Origin: Peribacillus loiseleuriae
GTDB taxonomy: Bacteria > Bacillota > Bacilli > Bacillales > DSM-1321
DNA: 64,000 nucleotides
Assembly (NCBI RefSeq): GCF_001183985.1
Contig: NZ_LFZW01000001.1
Location: 2,429,357-2,493,356, forward strand
Direction of reading: 5' to 3'
The translations under genes and the position numbers were made by a program. The notes below the pieces were generated by a model. That model was not told the DNA's origin. It did not search any database and saw nothing but the letters and a program-made list of their open reading frames with translations. Shown piece by piece: positions 1 through 8,911 of this stretch. The first letter of the stretch is position 1; every line of letters starts with the position of its first letter.

Positions 1-1
1 T

Positions 2-940
2 CAAACGGCACACGAGGCACTACAGGAATCAATGAAACTTGCACGAATAGGGGAGACATTAGGATATTCACGTTATTGGATTGCTGAACATCATGCATTG
101 CCAGGTCTTGCATGCTCCGCACCCGAGGTGATGTTAGGTTATATTGGAGCAAACACAAAAAATATCCGAATTGGCTCTGGGGCGGTTTTATTGCCATATT
201 ATAAGCCATATAAAGTGGCAGAAACCTATCACTTGTTATCCACTCTATTTCCAAATCGGATTGATGTGGGAATCGGGAGGGCACCGGGTGGTCCTGCTGA
301 AGCATCAAATGCCTTATCAGACAACTATTTGCAAAATGTCTATCAAATGCCTGATTTGGTAAAAGAATTAATTAAATACATAGATAATGAGGAGTCCATA
401 TTACCAGCTTCTCCGTTACCGCAAATTAGTCCTGAACTTTGGATGCTAGGAACGAGTAAAAAAAGTGCAAATTTTGCAGCGGAAAATGGTTTAGCTTATT
501 GTTTCGGACAATTTATGAGTGATGAAAACGGAGAAGAAATCACCCAACAATATCGTCATTCATTTCAACCAAGAAAAAAAGGCCAAAAACCTTACGTCAT
601 TATGGCTTTATCAGTAATTTGCGCAGAAACTACTGAAAAAGCAGAAGAAATTGCCTTAAGTTCGATTATTTGGAAACTGCAAAACGAGAATAGGGAAGAG
701 AACCAAGGTGTTCCTTCTGTCGATGAAGCAAAAGAATTTCAATTAAATTTACGTGATCAAGAGTCAATTGAAAGAATAAAAAAGAAAATGATTATAGGTA
801 ATCCGAATGAGATAAAAAGGAAGCTAATAAAGATTCAATCCCATGTATTAGCAGATGAAATCATGATTGTAACCATCACTTATTCACCAAAGGATAAGCA
901 TCAATCATATCAATTAATCGCAGAACAATGCATCAAATGA
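2..940 (+). CDS. LLM-class flavin-dependent oxidoreductase, 5' end outside window
   Basis: Bacterial luciferase-family (TIM-barrel, FMN-linked) oxidoreductase; substrate unknown. The reading frame is open from base 2, so the gene begins before the window. The preceding codons (TAHEALQES) match the family's N-terminal stretch, and the ATG at 32 is an internal Met. Visible family features are the RYWIAEHH motif, a TxxIRIGSGAVLLPYYKP segment, the LFPNRIDVGIGRAPGG segment and a WMLGTS segment, as in the MsnO8-like subgroup. About 312 codons are present and roughly 15-20 N-terminal residues are missing. A strong inverted repeat follows the stop. The second LLM gene at 27900 belongs to a different subgroup. 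Confidence 0.85.
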   Translation, partial: QTAHEALQESMKLARIGETLGYSRYWIAEHHALPGLACSAPEVMLGYIGANTKNIRIGSGAVLLPYYKPYKVAETYHLLSTLFPNRIDVGIGRAPGGPAEASNALSDNYLQNVYQMPDLVKELIKYIDNEESILPASPLPQISPELWMLGTSKKSANFAAENGLAYCFGQFMSDENGEEITQQYRHSFQPRKKGQKPYVIMALSVICAETTEKAEEIALSSIIWKLQNENREENQGVPSVDEAKEFQLNLRDQESIERIKKKMIIGNPNEIKRKLIKIQSHVLADEIMIVTITYSPKDKHQSYQLIAEQCIK

Positions 941-947
941 AATAGTT

Positions 948-985
948 GGCCAATATAGAAAAGAGGGTGTCCTTTTATATTGGCC
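948..985 (+). terminator. Inverted repeat, probable terminator
   Basis: GGCCAATATA at 948-957 pairs with TATATTGGCC at 976-985, and AAAAG/CTTTT extends the stem. It lies 8 bases after the preceding stop codon. The downstream tract is C-rich and then T-rich, so termination is likely but not textbook. Confidence 0.6.
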
Positions 986-1341
986 CCCCTTTAATCCATG
1001 GTTAACTTCTCAATTCATGATTAATTATCGAATAAATAATTTTCTTAATTGGACTATGACACTTTTAAAAAAAGTGACACCATGCGGGGTTCTCTTTATA
1101 TATTGGCATATCCTCTTCCTTACTAATTTCTATTTTCAGGTAACTTCTGAAAATGCTTAGAATAGATTGATACATTGATTAAGGATCAAATTACCGGAGC
1201 AAAAATTAAAACATAGAGATTTAATTATTACTTATCTTCACTTTATATATTCCAAAACAACCCGTTCGTAAACTTTAGGATTAATTTCCGAACGTTATTT
1301 GATAGAATAAGAGAAAAAGAACCAAAATGAAGGAGATTTAA
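986..1341. other. AT-rich intergenic region with an inverted CGTTCG pair
   Basis: No convincing gene. CGTTCG at 1263-1268 and CGAACG at 1289-1294 form a spaced inverted pair about 50 bp ahead of the recombinase start, and a further CGTTCG lies inside the recombinase codons near 1346. This could be a recombination (res-like) or autoregulatory site. A ribosome site (AGGAG) sits at 1331-1335. Confidence 0.35.
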
Positions 1342-1962
1342 ATGGACGTTCGAAAGTTTGGATACATACGAGTTAGTAGCAAAGATCAACATGAGGGACG
1401 GCAACTTGAGGCTATAAAAGAAAAGGGGATAGGCGAACGAGACATTTTCAAGGACAAACAAAGTGGAAAGGACTTTAATCGAACTCAATATCAGTTGCTT
1501 AAACGAATGTTGAGAAAAAGAGATGTTCCATATATTCATTCCTTGGATCGCTTTGGACGGAACAAAGAAGAGATTTTACAGGAATGGAATGACATCACGA
1601 AGAATATCCAGGCCGATATTGTGGTGGTGGATATTCCTTTGCTTGATACAACTCAATTTAAGGATGGTTTAGGAACCTTCATAGCGGCTCTTGTTATGCA
1701 GATTCTTTCCTGGATGGCACAGGAGGAACGGGAACGTATTAGAAAACGGCAGCGTGAAGGTATTGATGTAGCTTTGCAAAATGGCCTAGCATTTGGTCGG
1801 CCTAAGGTACAGGTTACAGAAGAATTTAAAGAAGTCTATGATCGTTGGAAAGCAGGAGAGATTACTGCTGTTAAAGCTATGGGAGAATTAGATGTTAAAA
1901 AGAAAACTTTTTATAAGCTGGTTAAGGAATATGAAAAAGATTTTAAAAAGGCTACTATATAA
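1342..1962 (+). CDS. Serine recombinase (resolvase/invertase family)
   Basis: Site-specific DNA recombinase of the small serine (resolvase/invertase) family, 206 aa, normal length. The catalytic domain starts with YIRVSS (nucleophile Ser12, Arg10) and carries the conserved SLDRFGRN block (Arg70, Arg73). A long helix ending in ERERIRKRQREGI leads to a C-terminal helix-turn-helix (TAVKAMGELDVKKKTFYKL). The start is set by AGGAG seven bases upstream. It stands alone, with no adjacent transposase or invertible cassette. Plasmid or transposon resolvases and phage invertases share this fold, so the exact role (resolution, inversion or relic) is open. Confidence 0.88.
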   Translation: MDVRKFGYIRVSSKDQHEGRQLEAIKEKGIGERDIFKDKQSGKDFNRTQYQLLKRMLRKRDVPYIHSLDRFGRNKEEILQEWNDITKNIQADIVVVDIPLLDTTQFKDGLGTFIAALVMQILSWMAQEERERIRKRQREGIDVALQNGLAFGRPKVQVTEEFKEVYDRWKAGEITAVKAMGELDVKKKTFYKLVKEYEKDFKKATI

Positions 1963-2121
1963 TAGGAGAAACACGTATTTATCCTCAAAATAAAAACTGC
2001 GGGTGCGAACAAAAGAACCGCAGATGTCGTGTCTATAATCTTAATAATCATGACTCTTTTATCAGATTCTTTACTTATCCGTGTGAATTCATTGACTTTA
2101 GTGTGGTTCTACATGCACTAC
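1963..2121. other. Short intergenic spacer
   Basis: Contains a six-base inverted repeat (CTGCGG 1997-2002 with CCGCAG 2018-2023) without a T-tract. It lies between the recombinase and the convergent metallophosphatase. No gene seen. Confidence 0.4.
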
Positions 2122-3573
2122 TTAAACCACTTGAACGGTACTGTTCAAATCAACTGAAATAACTCCTCGTTTCTCTATAAATTGTTTCAAGGCATCTATG
2201 GCATGACAATTCAAATTTTTTCGATTGGTGCCATATTTTTGAGGCACACCCTGCATCGTGACAAAAGCTGCCAAATACGTGCAGTTGGGGTTAACGAGTT
2301 GGTCATCTATAAAGAGCTGTTGAATACGGGTTCCAGCGGGATTTTCAATTTTGATAAACATCCTTAGTCCTAGACAGCGCTTGACATAACCTCCCATCTG
2401 ATCATAGGGGTTACTGGCAAAAGTTCGTTCTAAATTTTCTTCTAACATCTCGAGTAGCTCTTTGCCGGTTAATTCTACTGTAGAAACGGGTGGATTGGTA
2501 GGAATTATGTTCCACAGGTCATTCATTGTAATTGGTCCGGGAGGAATGGGCGCACCATAACGCCATCCATTAGAGAAAGCTAATTGAGCATTGGAAATCT
2601 CTATAAGTGATTCTAAAAGTAGGTTATCCATCGTCGACTCTAATTGAGCATACCGGTGCAACGCAGTTTTTGTTTCTCCAACTTTGCTTTGAAGCATATC
2701 CTTATGGGGTTCAAGTACATTACTTATAAGGGCTTGCACCTTGGGGTCAGGTTGAATTTCTTCAGAAACCTCGATCAACTTGTGCTGATACTTAAGAATT
2801 TGTCGGTTTTCAATTTCCAAATCCAAGCGCCCGATGAAGGAACCATGGCAGCCGGATTGGATGATGAGGGTGTTGTTTATAAGGACAGGTTTGTTAAGAC
2901 GGTTATGGGTATGTGCGCTCAACAATACATCAATTCCTTTAACTTCAGAGGCAATCTTGACTTCAATAGGGAATCCTAAGTGTGAAAGAACCACTATGAG
3001 ATCGACCTTATCCACACTACGTAACTTGTCAATTTGTGAAGGCAACACCTCATTCCCAAGTGTAAAGTTGATGCCAGTGGAGAAGTGTGGAGGCATTGTC
3101 TTATCTACAATATGACAAGCAATCCCAATCACGCCGATTTTCAAGCCTGCTCTCTCGATTACAGCATGTGTTGGGAAAACGGGTTGTTTGCTACCCTCAT
3201 CGTAACAGTTATTCGCCAACATTGGGTAATCAAGTAATGTTGATAGTTTTTTAAAATGGTTTGGACCATAGGCAAACTCCCAGTGAGCAGTCATACCGTC
3301 GATCCCCATCGTGTTTAAGATAGGGATAAGGGACTCACCCATGGTTGCAATAGCTGGATAAGTTCCGTGAAAAGTGTCACCATTATCTAAGACCAGCACC
3401 CCACCAAGATTCTCTGCCCGAGCTTTATTAAAAATGGAGGCAATTCGGGCATATCCACCGACATTTCTAAAGTGGGCCTCACCTTTACCTTCAAGGAACA
3501 TCTCAGGATGAAGATCCAAGTAAGCGTGAGTATCGTTCATCTGTAAAATGGTCAAATGATTTATTCCACTCAT
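2122..3573 (-). CDS. Metallophosphatase / 5'-nucleotidase family protein, SoxB-like motif
   Basis: Two-domain metallophosphoesterase of the 5'-nucleotidase/UshA superfamily, 483 aa. The N-terminal dinuclear-metal domain shows QMNDTH (Asp14, His16), LDNGDTFHGT and AHTHNR. The C-terminal nucleotidase domain follows from about residue 300. The usual GNHEFD block is replaced by AHWEFAYG, which resembles the GHWE-type block I recall from SoxB thiosulfohydrolases rather than true nucleotidases. There is no signal peptide, so it should be cytoplasmic, unlike most relatives. GGAAGG lies ten bases before the ATG. It is transcribed alone, with no sox genes nearby. Function is inferred from family only. 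Confidence 0.82.
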   Translation of the reverse strand: MSGINHLTILQMNDTHAYLDLHPEMFLEGKGEAHFRNVGGYARIASIFNKARAENLGGVLVLDNGDTFHGTYPAIATMGESLIPILNTMGIDGMTAHWEFAYGPNHFKKLSTLLDYPMLANNCYDEGSKQPVFPTHAVIERAGLKIGVIGIACHIVDKTMPPHFSTGINFTLGNEVLPSQIDKLRSVDKVDLIVVLSHLGFPIEVKIASEVKGIDVLLSAHTHNRLNKPVLINNTLIIQSGCHGSFIGRLDLEIENRQILKYQHKLIEVSEEIQPDPKVQALISNVLEPHKDMLQSKVGETKTALHRYAQLESTMDNLLLESLIEISNAQLAFSNGWRYGAPIPPGPITMNDLWNIIPTNPPVSTVELTGKELLEMLEENLERTFASNPYDQMGGYVKRCLGLRMFIKIENPAGTRIQQLFIDDQLVNPNCTYLAAFVTMQGVPQKYGTNRKNLNCHAIDALKQFIEKRGVISVDLNSTVQVV

Positions 3574-3934
3574 AAATAAATAACCTTCCTTTCATAATTA
3601 ATAAAACGTTTTGGTGTGATCCATCCTCTACAAGACGTCCATTGATTATTATTCCCGTTTAAGACGTATTTATAAGGGAAGTAGGCGTCTATTTACCGCC
3701 TATATCCCAGTGAAAGTTATGACAGGATATCCAGCTAGATTTTGACGCTCGTACTTAATATAAGTAAGTTTACATAATACTCCTTATCAGAATTTACAAA
3801 GAGGGAATCTTAGCAATAATGACAAGAATATAACTACCTATTCTCTAGCTTTGCAAGTGACATACAGAACATACGTTTTATTATTGGTGACACTACTACA
3901 TACTAATTAAGAATAAAGGACGAGGTGTTTGACG
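3574..3934. other. Divergent intergenic region, metallophosphatase / HU
   Basis: About 360 bp carrying the upstream regions of the leftward metallophosphatase and the rightward HU gene. No additional gene. The HU ribosome site is the AGGACGAGG around 3917-3925. Confidence 0.4.
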
Positions 3935-4192
3935 ATGAACAAAACGGATCTAGTGAATATGGTGGCAACACAAGCAGACGCTAAAAAAGCAGTGGATGCA
4001 TGGATTGAAATAATCTCTACTACGCTTGCTAAAGAGGAAAAAATCCAATTAGTTGGATTTGGAACATTTGAAGTGCGCGACCGAGCAGCTCGAACGGGTA
4101 GAAACCCACAAACAGGAGAAGAAATACAAATTGCTGCTTCTAAAGTTCCTGCTTTTAAACCAGGTAAGGAATTAAAAGAAGCTGTTAAATAA
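3935..4192 (+). CDS. HU-family DNA-binding protein, short form
   Basis: Histone-like nucleoid protein, 85 aa. It matches Bacillus HU (HBsu-type), with the MNKTDLVN start, the [24 protein letters not shown] arm and the [17 protein letters not shown] end. The ATG at 3935 is preferred to the TTG at 3929 because of the upstream AGGACGAGG and the family N-terminus. It is about five residues shorter than the usual 90: the turn between helices 1 and 2 (around residues 11-17) is contracted, which may make it an accessory paralogue. A terminator follows, and a broken copy of its 3' half with the same downstream DNA is at 14296. Confidence 0.93.
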   Translation: MNKTDLVNMVATQADAKKAVDAWIEIISTTLAKEEKIQLVGFGTFEVRDRAARTGRNPQTGEEIQIAASKVPAFKPGKELKEAVK

Positions 4193-4213
4193 AAATATAT
4201 TAATCATAGTGTA

Positions 4214-4251
4214 AAAATACTCTGGGGATGAGTTACTCTCCAGAGTATTTT
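4214..4251 (+). terminator. Rho-independent terminator of HU gene
   Basis: AAAATACTCTGG pairs perfectly with CCAGAGTATTTT around a 14-base loop. It is nearly identical to the hairpin at 14498-14535 behind the HU pseudogene. Confidence 0.85.
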
Positions 4252-4288
4252 CTATTTAAATATGTATCCTTTCTTTTTTTTCAATAGA

Positions 4289-4350
4289 TATGAATTTGAA
4301 ATAAAGTTTTATTGTACATAAAAGATTGATTATTTTTAATTTGTTTCCTG
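4289..4350 (+). repeat. Degenerate Tn7-like transposon end (interior to the right)
   Basis: An 18-base terminus-like segment ending AAATAAAG (4289-4306) is followed by a second, weaker repeat (AAAAGATTGATTA). This matches the better-preserved ends at 10046 and 14134, although the leading TGT is altered. It lies immediately behind the HU terminator, and the same arrangement recurs at 14574. Assignment depends on the family pattern; alone it would be weak. Confidence 0.5.
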
Positions 4351-4440
4351 TAGAGATAGATAATCCAATCATGAACTGTATCTTGTGATGAACAGGCAGA
4401 CATGAGGGCTACATATAATGGGTTAACCTTCACCAATTTA

Positions 4441-4472
4441 GGCTGCCCTTTATGAGCAGCCATTTTTATTTT
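4441..4472 (+). terminator. Hairpin terminator
   Basis: GGCTGC / GCAGCC stem followed by a T-rich tract. It is shared, with one change, by the duplicated segment at 14723. Confidence 0.7.
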
Positions 4473-4628
4473 CCTAATGAAGGGGTAGAGTCAGGAAAAT
4501 GCGGATTCACAACGGTAAGCCCATTTTCTTGACGGTATCCTTAAACCATTTCGACATTCGCCCTCTGTATAAAGAGATTCAGGTTCGAGTAAAATAAACC
4601 CAATATGGTCATTAGCAGGAGGGGTAAA

Positions 4629-6242
4629 ATGGATATCGCAAGTCGTTTAATTATCATCACATTTACTTTTGGTGCACTTGCTTTAATCGCACTTGTCATT
4701 TTTCTAATCTATTTATTAATGTTTGACCGAAATCAGAAGCATCACGCCATACTAAGGAATTACCCAGTACTAGGCAGGGTGCGCTATTTTTCAGAAAAAA
4801 TCGGTCCAGAATTGCGGCAATATTTTTTTAACGGTGATAATGAAGGGAAGCCATTTTCAAGGGATGACTACGAACATATCGTAAAAAGCGCAAAGTATAT
4901 GCGAGATGTAGTTGCGTTTGGTTCAAAACGTGATTTTGATGAAGAAGGCCTTTTTGTTCGGAATGATATGTTCCCAAAATTAGCCGAAGAAGAAAAATTC
5001 GATAGAGAAACAAAGGTGATAACCAAAAGATGTATCTTATTGAAGGATCCGCTTTTTTCGCAGCGAGAGGAAAAATGGGAGGATGAGGAATCGTCTGCTT
5101 ACTTATTGCATGACCATGATGCCGTGGTCATTGGCCCAAATACAAAGCATCCATTTAGATTAAAAGGTTTGATTGGGATGTCGGCGATGAGCTATGGTTC
5201 ATTAGGATATAATGCCATAACAGCTTTATCAGAAGGATTAGCGTTAGCGAAAGGTACGTGGATGAATACTGGGGAAGGTGGGCTATCTTCCTATCATTTA
5301 AAAGGTAGCGTCGATATCATTATGCAGATTGGCCCGGCCATGTTCGGAGTTCGTGATAAATTTGGAGAAATGGATTGGGACGAGTTAAAGCTGAAAAGTG
5401 AAATTCCTCAAGTAAAAGCATTTGAGATTAAGCTCGCTCAAGGTGCCAAAACCCGCGGGGGACATATTGATGCGGAAAAAGTTACTCCGGAAATTGCCGA
5501 AATTCGCAAAGTGGAACCATTCAAATCGATTGATAGTCCCAATCGTTTTCATCAGTTCAGTGATGTACCGACGATGTGTGAATTCATTGAAAGAATCCGT
5601 AACCATACAGGTAAACCTGTTGGAATGAAGATGGTTGTCGGTGGTAATGATAGCGTCGAAGAACTAGCCAAATATATGAAGGAGACAGGCAAAGGGCCGG
5701 ACTTTATCACCGTAGATGGCGGGGAAGGCGGTACAGGAGCTTCCTATCAAGAATTGATTGATAGTGTCGGATTGCCGATTAAATCAGCTCTACCAATTGT
5801 TGTCTCGACCCTTCAAAAATATGGGGTGCGCGACCGGGTTAAAATTATCGCTTCAGGTAAGCTTTTCAGTCCTGACCGGATTGCGATTGCTTTGGCGATG
5901 GGAGCCGATCTCGTCAATATTGCGCGTGGATTCATGATTACCATAGGATGTATCCAAACATTGAAATGTCAATCCAATGCCTGTCCAGTTGGGGTAGCGA
6001 CAACTGACCCAGAATTGCAAAAGGCTCTCGTAATTGACGAAAAGAAATACCGCGTCGTCAATTTTCTCGTGACACTTCGAAAAGGACTATTTCGAATTTC
6101 AGCAGCAGCAGGTTTGGATTCACCCGTTCATTTTCAACCGAAGCATATTAGTTATAAAGATAGCAAAGGAGTCGTGACATCACTGGAAAACATCCTTCAT
6201 GAAATCCGGCAGCAAATAGGTGTAAATGAACCTGGAAAGTAG
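4629..6242 (+). CDS. Membrane-anchored FMN-binding glutamate synthase family protein
   Basis: 537 aa, like the B. subtilis YerD type: an N-terminal membrane helix (about residues 8-30, ending LMFDRNQK) followed by the FMN and iron-sulfur domain of the glutamate synthase large subunit (alpha/beta barrel). Visible motifs are GLIGMSAMSYGSLG, GEGGLSSYH, DGGEGGTGAS and the 3Fe-4S cysteines C441, C447 and C452 (GCIQTLKCQSNACPVG). There is no amidotransferase domain, so it cannot use glutamine as classical GltB does. The electron donor and substrate are unknown. Start at ATG 4629, seven bases after GCAGGAGG; an upstream in-frame ATG at 4605 lacks a ribosome site. It sits alone between a transposon end and a dead IS. 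Confidence 0.88.
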   Translation: MDIASRLIIITFTFGALALIALVIFLIYLLMFDRNQKHHAILRNYPVLGRVRYFSEKIGPELRQYFFNGDNEGKPFSRDDYEHIVKSAKYMRDVVAFGSKRDFDEEGLFVRNDMFPKLAEEEKFDRETKVITKRCILLKDPLFSQREEKWEDEESSAYLLHDHDAVVIGPNTKHPFRLKGLIGMSAMSYGSLGYNAITALSEGLALAKGTWMNTGEGGLSSYHLKGSVDIIMQIGPAMFGVRDKFGEMDWDELKLKSEIPQVKAFEIKLAQGAKTRGGHIDAEKVTPEIAEIRKVEPFKSIDSPNRFHQFSDVPTMCEFIERIRNHTGKPVGMKMVVGGNDSVEELAKYMKETGKGPDFITVDGGEGGTGASYQELIDSVGLPIKSALPIVVSTLQKYGVRDRVKIIASGKLFSPDRIAIALAMGADLVNIARGFMITIGCIQTLKCQSNACPVGVATTDPELQKALVIDEKKYRVVNFLVTLRKGLFRISAAAGLDSPVHFQPKHISYKDSKGVVTSLENILHEIRQQIGVNEPGK

Positions 6243-6398
6243 AAGTTCCTTATTAACAGAATGATTCACAAACAGTAAATAGTGAAATTGAATCATAATT
6301 TTTTTGCGCTAGAGAAAACTAAACAAGCAAGAATAGAAAGGAGAGAATGAGTATGAGTATGAGTCATGGTAAAAAAATCTCGTTGATGACGTTTTTTC

Positions 6399-7227
6399 AT
6401 GGACCTCTCGCTTTCTGAAGAATTACAGCTATTTTCACAAGAATTACAGCGCTTTCTATCTCCAATCGTTCTACAAAAAATCGCTAAACAGGTTGGTTTT
6501 GTGCAGCGATCTAGTAGGTATCAAGCAGATGAACTCATCGCCCTTTGCATTTGGCTCAACCAAGAAGTCGCCAGTACATCTCTTACGCAACTATATACAT
6601 TCAACTTGATATGCTGGCAGCTGGTGAAACTTTAGAAATTCCTGAAGCCTATATTGGACAAAAACAAAAGCTTCTAACACGTGTGATTATCCATCGTTTA
6701 ACAGACGATCAAACGCAAACACGTCTCAACAATCAAGCTAGAAGAAAGGCATTGTCATGAAGGACAAAAGTAAGCAATTAATGGGGATTAACGTATACAT
6801 AACGAACACACCACCAAAAGAAGTGTCAACGGATTACATGTACGCTCTGTATTCCTTACGCTGGCAGATTGAAATTTTATTTAAAACGTGGTCCTTTTTT
6901 GAAATTAACGAGTGTAAGAACATCAAGAAAGAACGCTTAGAGTGCCATTTATGGCAACTGATTGGCATTCTACTTTGTTCCTCCACCATGTTTCACATGC
7001 GACAACTCCTACTAGAAAAGAAGAAGTAAGAACTGAGTGAATTTAAGGCGATTTATATGATTAAGGACTACTTTCTGTTACTATTTAAGGCCATGTCTAG
7101 TGGCTCACATGAACTTATCATGATTCTTCATCGTCTCTATCAATGTCTCTATCAATTGCTTAAGAAAAATGGACGTAAATGTCATCGGTATAAGAAGACC
7201 GTCTTTGATATTCTAGGGGTTGTGTAA
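6399..7227 (+). pseudogene. IS231-like (IS4 family) transposase, decayed
   Basis: Three overlapping frames together give an IS4/IS231-type transposase. The N-terminal part is at 6399-about 6600 (DLSLSEELQLFSQEL start), a middle scrap runs to about 6755, and the C-terminal block at 6757-7029 contains the signature YSLRWQIEILFKTW (Y-x2-R-x3-E). An in-frame stop at 7027 precedes the family C-terminus ([13 protein letters not shown] to ILGVV), which ends at 7227. Total length is about 830 bases against roughly 1.4 kb for the intact gene, so much of the catalytic core is deleted. Terminal inverted repeats are not evident. Confidence 0.85.
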
Positions 7228-7652
7228 GAAACGACAGTAAAGCATAGACAAGCTGTCTAGTAAAAAAATCGGATTTTAATAGACTTCTTTAACATGCCTA
7301 CTTTTCCATCACTTGCTCGTTTTGAAGCAAGAATTATTTCGTATCTAGTCATTTACATCCTTAACTTGATGGGCATGCGACTGTACTCGCATAAGGAAAA
7401 TGGAAATTTTAGAGAAAGATATTGACATCCTATTAGCTGGTTTAATACAACAAGAACAAATAAGAAAAGTCGATTCCTAACATACAGGAATTCGACTTTT
7501 TTGTTGTAATTCGCTTATCATGCAAAATTCACGAAAGGTTGGCTATCGGGACAAGTTCGCTGAAGAATTATTTTTCTAAATACGTCCATACTACACAAAG
7601 TAATATAAGGGAACTACAATCTTTGATGTCGCTGTAAAAAGGAGGCATGTTG
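7228..7652. other. Remnant DNA downstream of dead IS, with terminator
   Basis: No intact gene. Short coding-like scraps around 7280-7450 are not recognisable. A strong hairpin at 7465-7502 (AAAAGTCGATTCCT with AGGAATTCGACTTTT, one bulge, then T) is a terminator. The ribosome site of the next gene (AAAAGGAGG) is at 7637-7645. Confidence 0.5.
7465..7502 (+). terminator. Rho-independent terminator
   Basis: Thirteen-pair stem with one bulged T, a short loop and a six-T tail. Confidence 0.8.
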
Positions 7653-8495
7653 ATGAAGAAAATAATGCTACTTACCTTACTGTTACTCGTGGCATTAAAC
7701 TTTATTTCGATATTTGTTCACGCTAACGAGGGCCAGAAAAAAGACCTAATGAAAATTGTTAAGAGGTTTATGCCATCGAATTCGTCACTTATAAGTCCCG
7801 AAAAACCTTTCCCCACACAGCCAATTCAACTCTATGACTTTAACCACGATGGACAGAAAGAAATAATTTTTACTTTTGAAATTAAAGCAAAAGAACAACC
7901 TTTCCCTTCCCAGTTTGGGGTAATAGTACTAAAAAAGGATAATACTGATTGGCGAAAAGTTTGGGAAACAAAAATACAAGGAGTAGATTTGGATTTTTCG
8001 GGTTTAGCAGATATTACTGGTGATGGTATAAAAGAATATTTATTCGGTGTTACAATTGGTGCAGCAATAGGAAGCGAACTTGAAGTTTTCCAATGGGGTG
8101 ATAACTCATTCAAAAAGATTGCTGATGTTCCTTATCATAAAATTGACTTTGTGAATGGAAATCAAAAAGTGGGTATAGCAGTTTGGCAAATGTATATTGG
8201 TGATAGTTATTTAGTGGATGTACTAAAATGGAATGGTAAAAAGTTGGTTTATGATGAAGAATTATATTCCAAATACTATCCGATAATCGAAAAATTTTAT
8301 AACGATAAAATTTCAGAAATGGATGCCTGGTTTTATTGGTATTGCCTTGCAGATGCCCAAATTAAAGCAAAAAAATTTGAAGAAGCTTCTAAATCTATTC
8401 AAAAGGGGATTTCGTTAGCTAAAAAATCATCAATGCAAGAAGTAGTCCAAGACTTTAATGATTTAACTGAAAGGCTAGAGAACAAGAGAAAATAA
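7653..8495 (+). CDS. Secreted protein with FG-GAP-type calcium-like loops and C-terminal helical repeat
   Basis: 280 aa with a clear signal peptide (MKKIMLLTLLLLVAL...FVHA, cleavage near residue 24). Two D-x-[N/T]-x-D-G motifs (DFNHDGQKE and DITGDGIKEY) are typical of FG-GAP/VCBS beta-propeller repeats that bind Ca2+. The C-terminus (from about residue 225) is alpha-helical and resembles a TPR hairpin (ADAQIKAKKFEEASKSIQKGI). The ATG at 7653 is chosen because AAAAGGAGG is eight bases upstream; the ATG at 7647 is too close. Likely extracellular or cell-wall associated. No specific function is recognised. Confidence 0.75.
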   Translation: MKKIMLLTLLLLVALNFISIFVHANEGQKKDLMKIVKRFMPSNSSLISPEKPFPTQPIQLYDFNHDGQKEIIFTFEIKAKEQPFPSQFGVIVLKKDNTDWRKVWETKIQGVDLDFSGLADITGDGIKEYLFGVTIGAAIGSELEVFQWGDNSFKKIADVPYHKIDFVNGNQKVGIAVWQMYIGDSYLVDVLKWNGKKLVYDEELYSKYYPIIEKFYNDKISEMDAWFYWYCLADAQIKAKKFEEASKSIQKGISLAKKSSMQEVVQDFNDLTERLENKRK

Positions 8496-8503
8496 ACGAA
8501 AGC

Positions 8504-8692
8504 TTATTCCACTAAAGGGAGCTAATGTGGAAGAGCATAGGTAAAAAATGATCAAACCTTTTTATAAAACCAAAAAAATCTGCTAAAAAAGAATTCATTT
8601 TAATCAATCTTTTTTCAAAAGGGATTCTCTTAATTTATCATAAAATATGGGTTTGCGAGGTATTGTTAATCAAACTTTATTCCAAAGCTACA
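8504..8692 (-). repeat. Tn7-like transposon end, spaced-site type (interior to the left)
   Basis: On the minus strand this reads TGTAGCTTTGGAATAAAG (8692-8675) followed by TTTGATTAA, with further copies of the AAA-GWTTGAT repeat at about 70 and 140 bases inward. The layout of three widely spaced repeats behind a TGT...AATAAAG terminus is that of a Tn7 left end. About 170 bases are clearly homologous to 49081-49274, and part is shared with 63029-63175. Confidence 0.72.
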
Positions 8693-8694
8693 AT

Positions 8695-8760
8695 TGTGGC
8701 TTTGAAATAAAGTAGCACCGTTTATAAAAAAGATGAACCGGAATTTCCTATCTCTATAAA
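8695..8760 (+). repeat. Tn7-like end, degenerate, facing right and abutting the previous end
   Basis: TGTGGCTTTGAAATAAAG at 8695-8712 is an 18-base terminus of the same family. It begins only two bases after the opposite terminus at 8692. Internal repeats are poor (AAAAAGATGAACC). Two ends therefore lie almost back to back, forming a large imperfect palindrome centred near 8693. Confidence 0.6.
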
Positions 8761-8911
8761 GAAGGGATTTCGGTTTTTCTTGTGGATTAAAAACCTGCTA
8801 AGTGATAATAAAGTTATTCCATTAAAGGGCCAGATTGTTGAAGAATTAATTGTGACAATCACATATTTTGAAAATGATTCTTCAATTAAATGGGTAGATT
8901 AGTGCAATAAA

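Noticed and set aside
1342-1962. Active phase-variation invertase with an invertible segment nearby
   Set aside because: No long inverted repeats flanking a promoter or gene were found next to the recombinase, only the short CGTTCG arms.
4289-4350. Plain AT-rich promoter region behind HU
   Set aside because: Alone it would pass as random AT-rich DNA, but the same arrangement in the duplicated copy and the match to the better ends favour a degenerate transposon end. Kept at low confidence.
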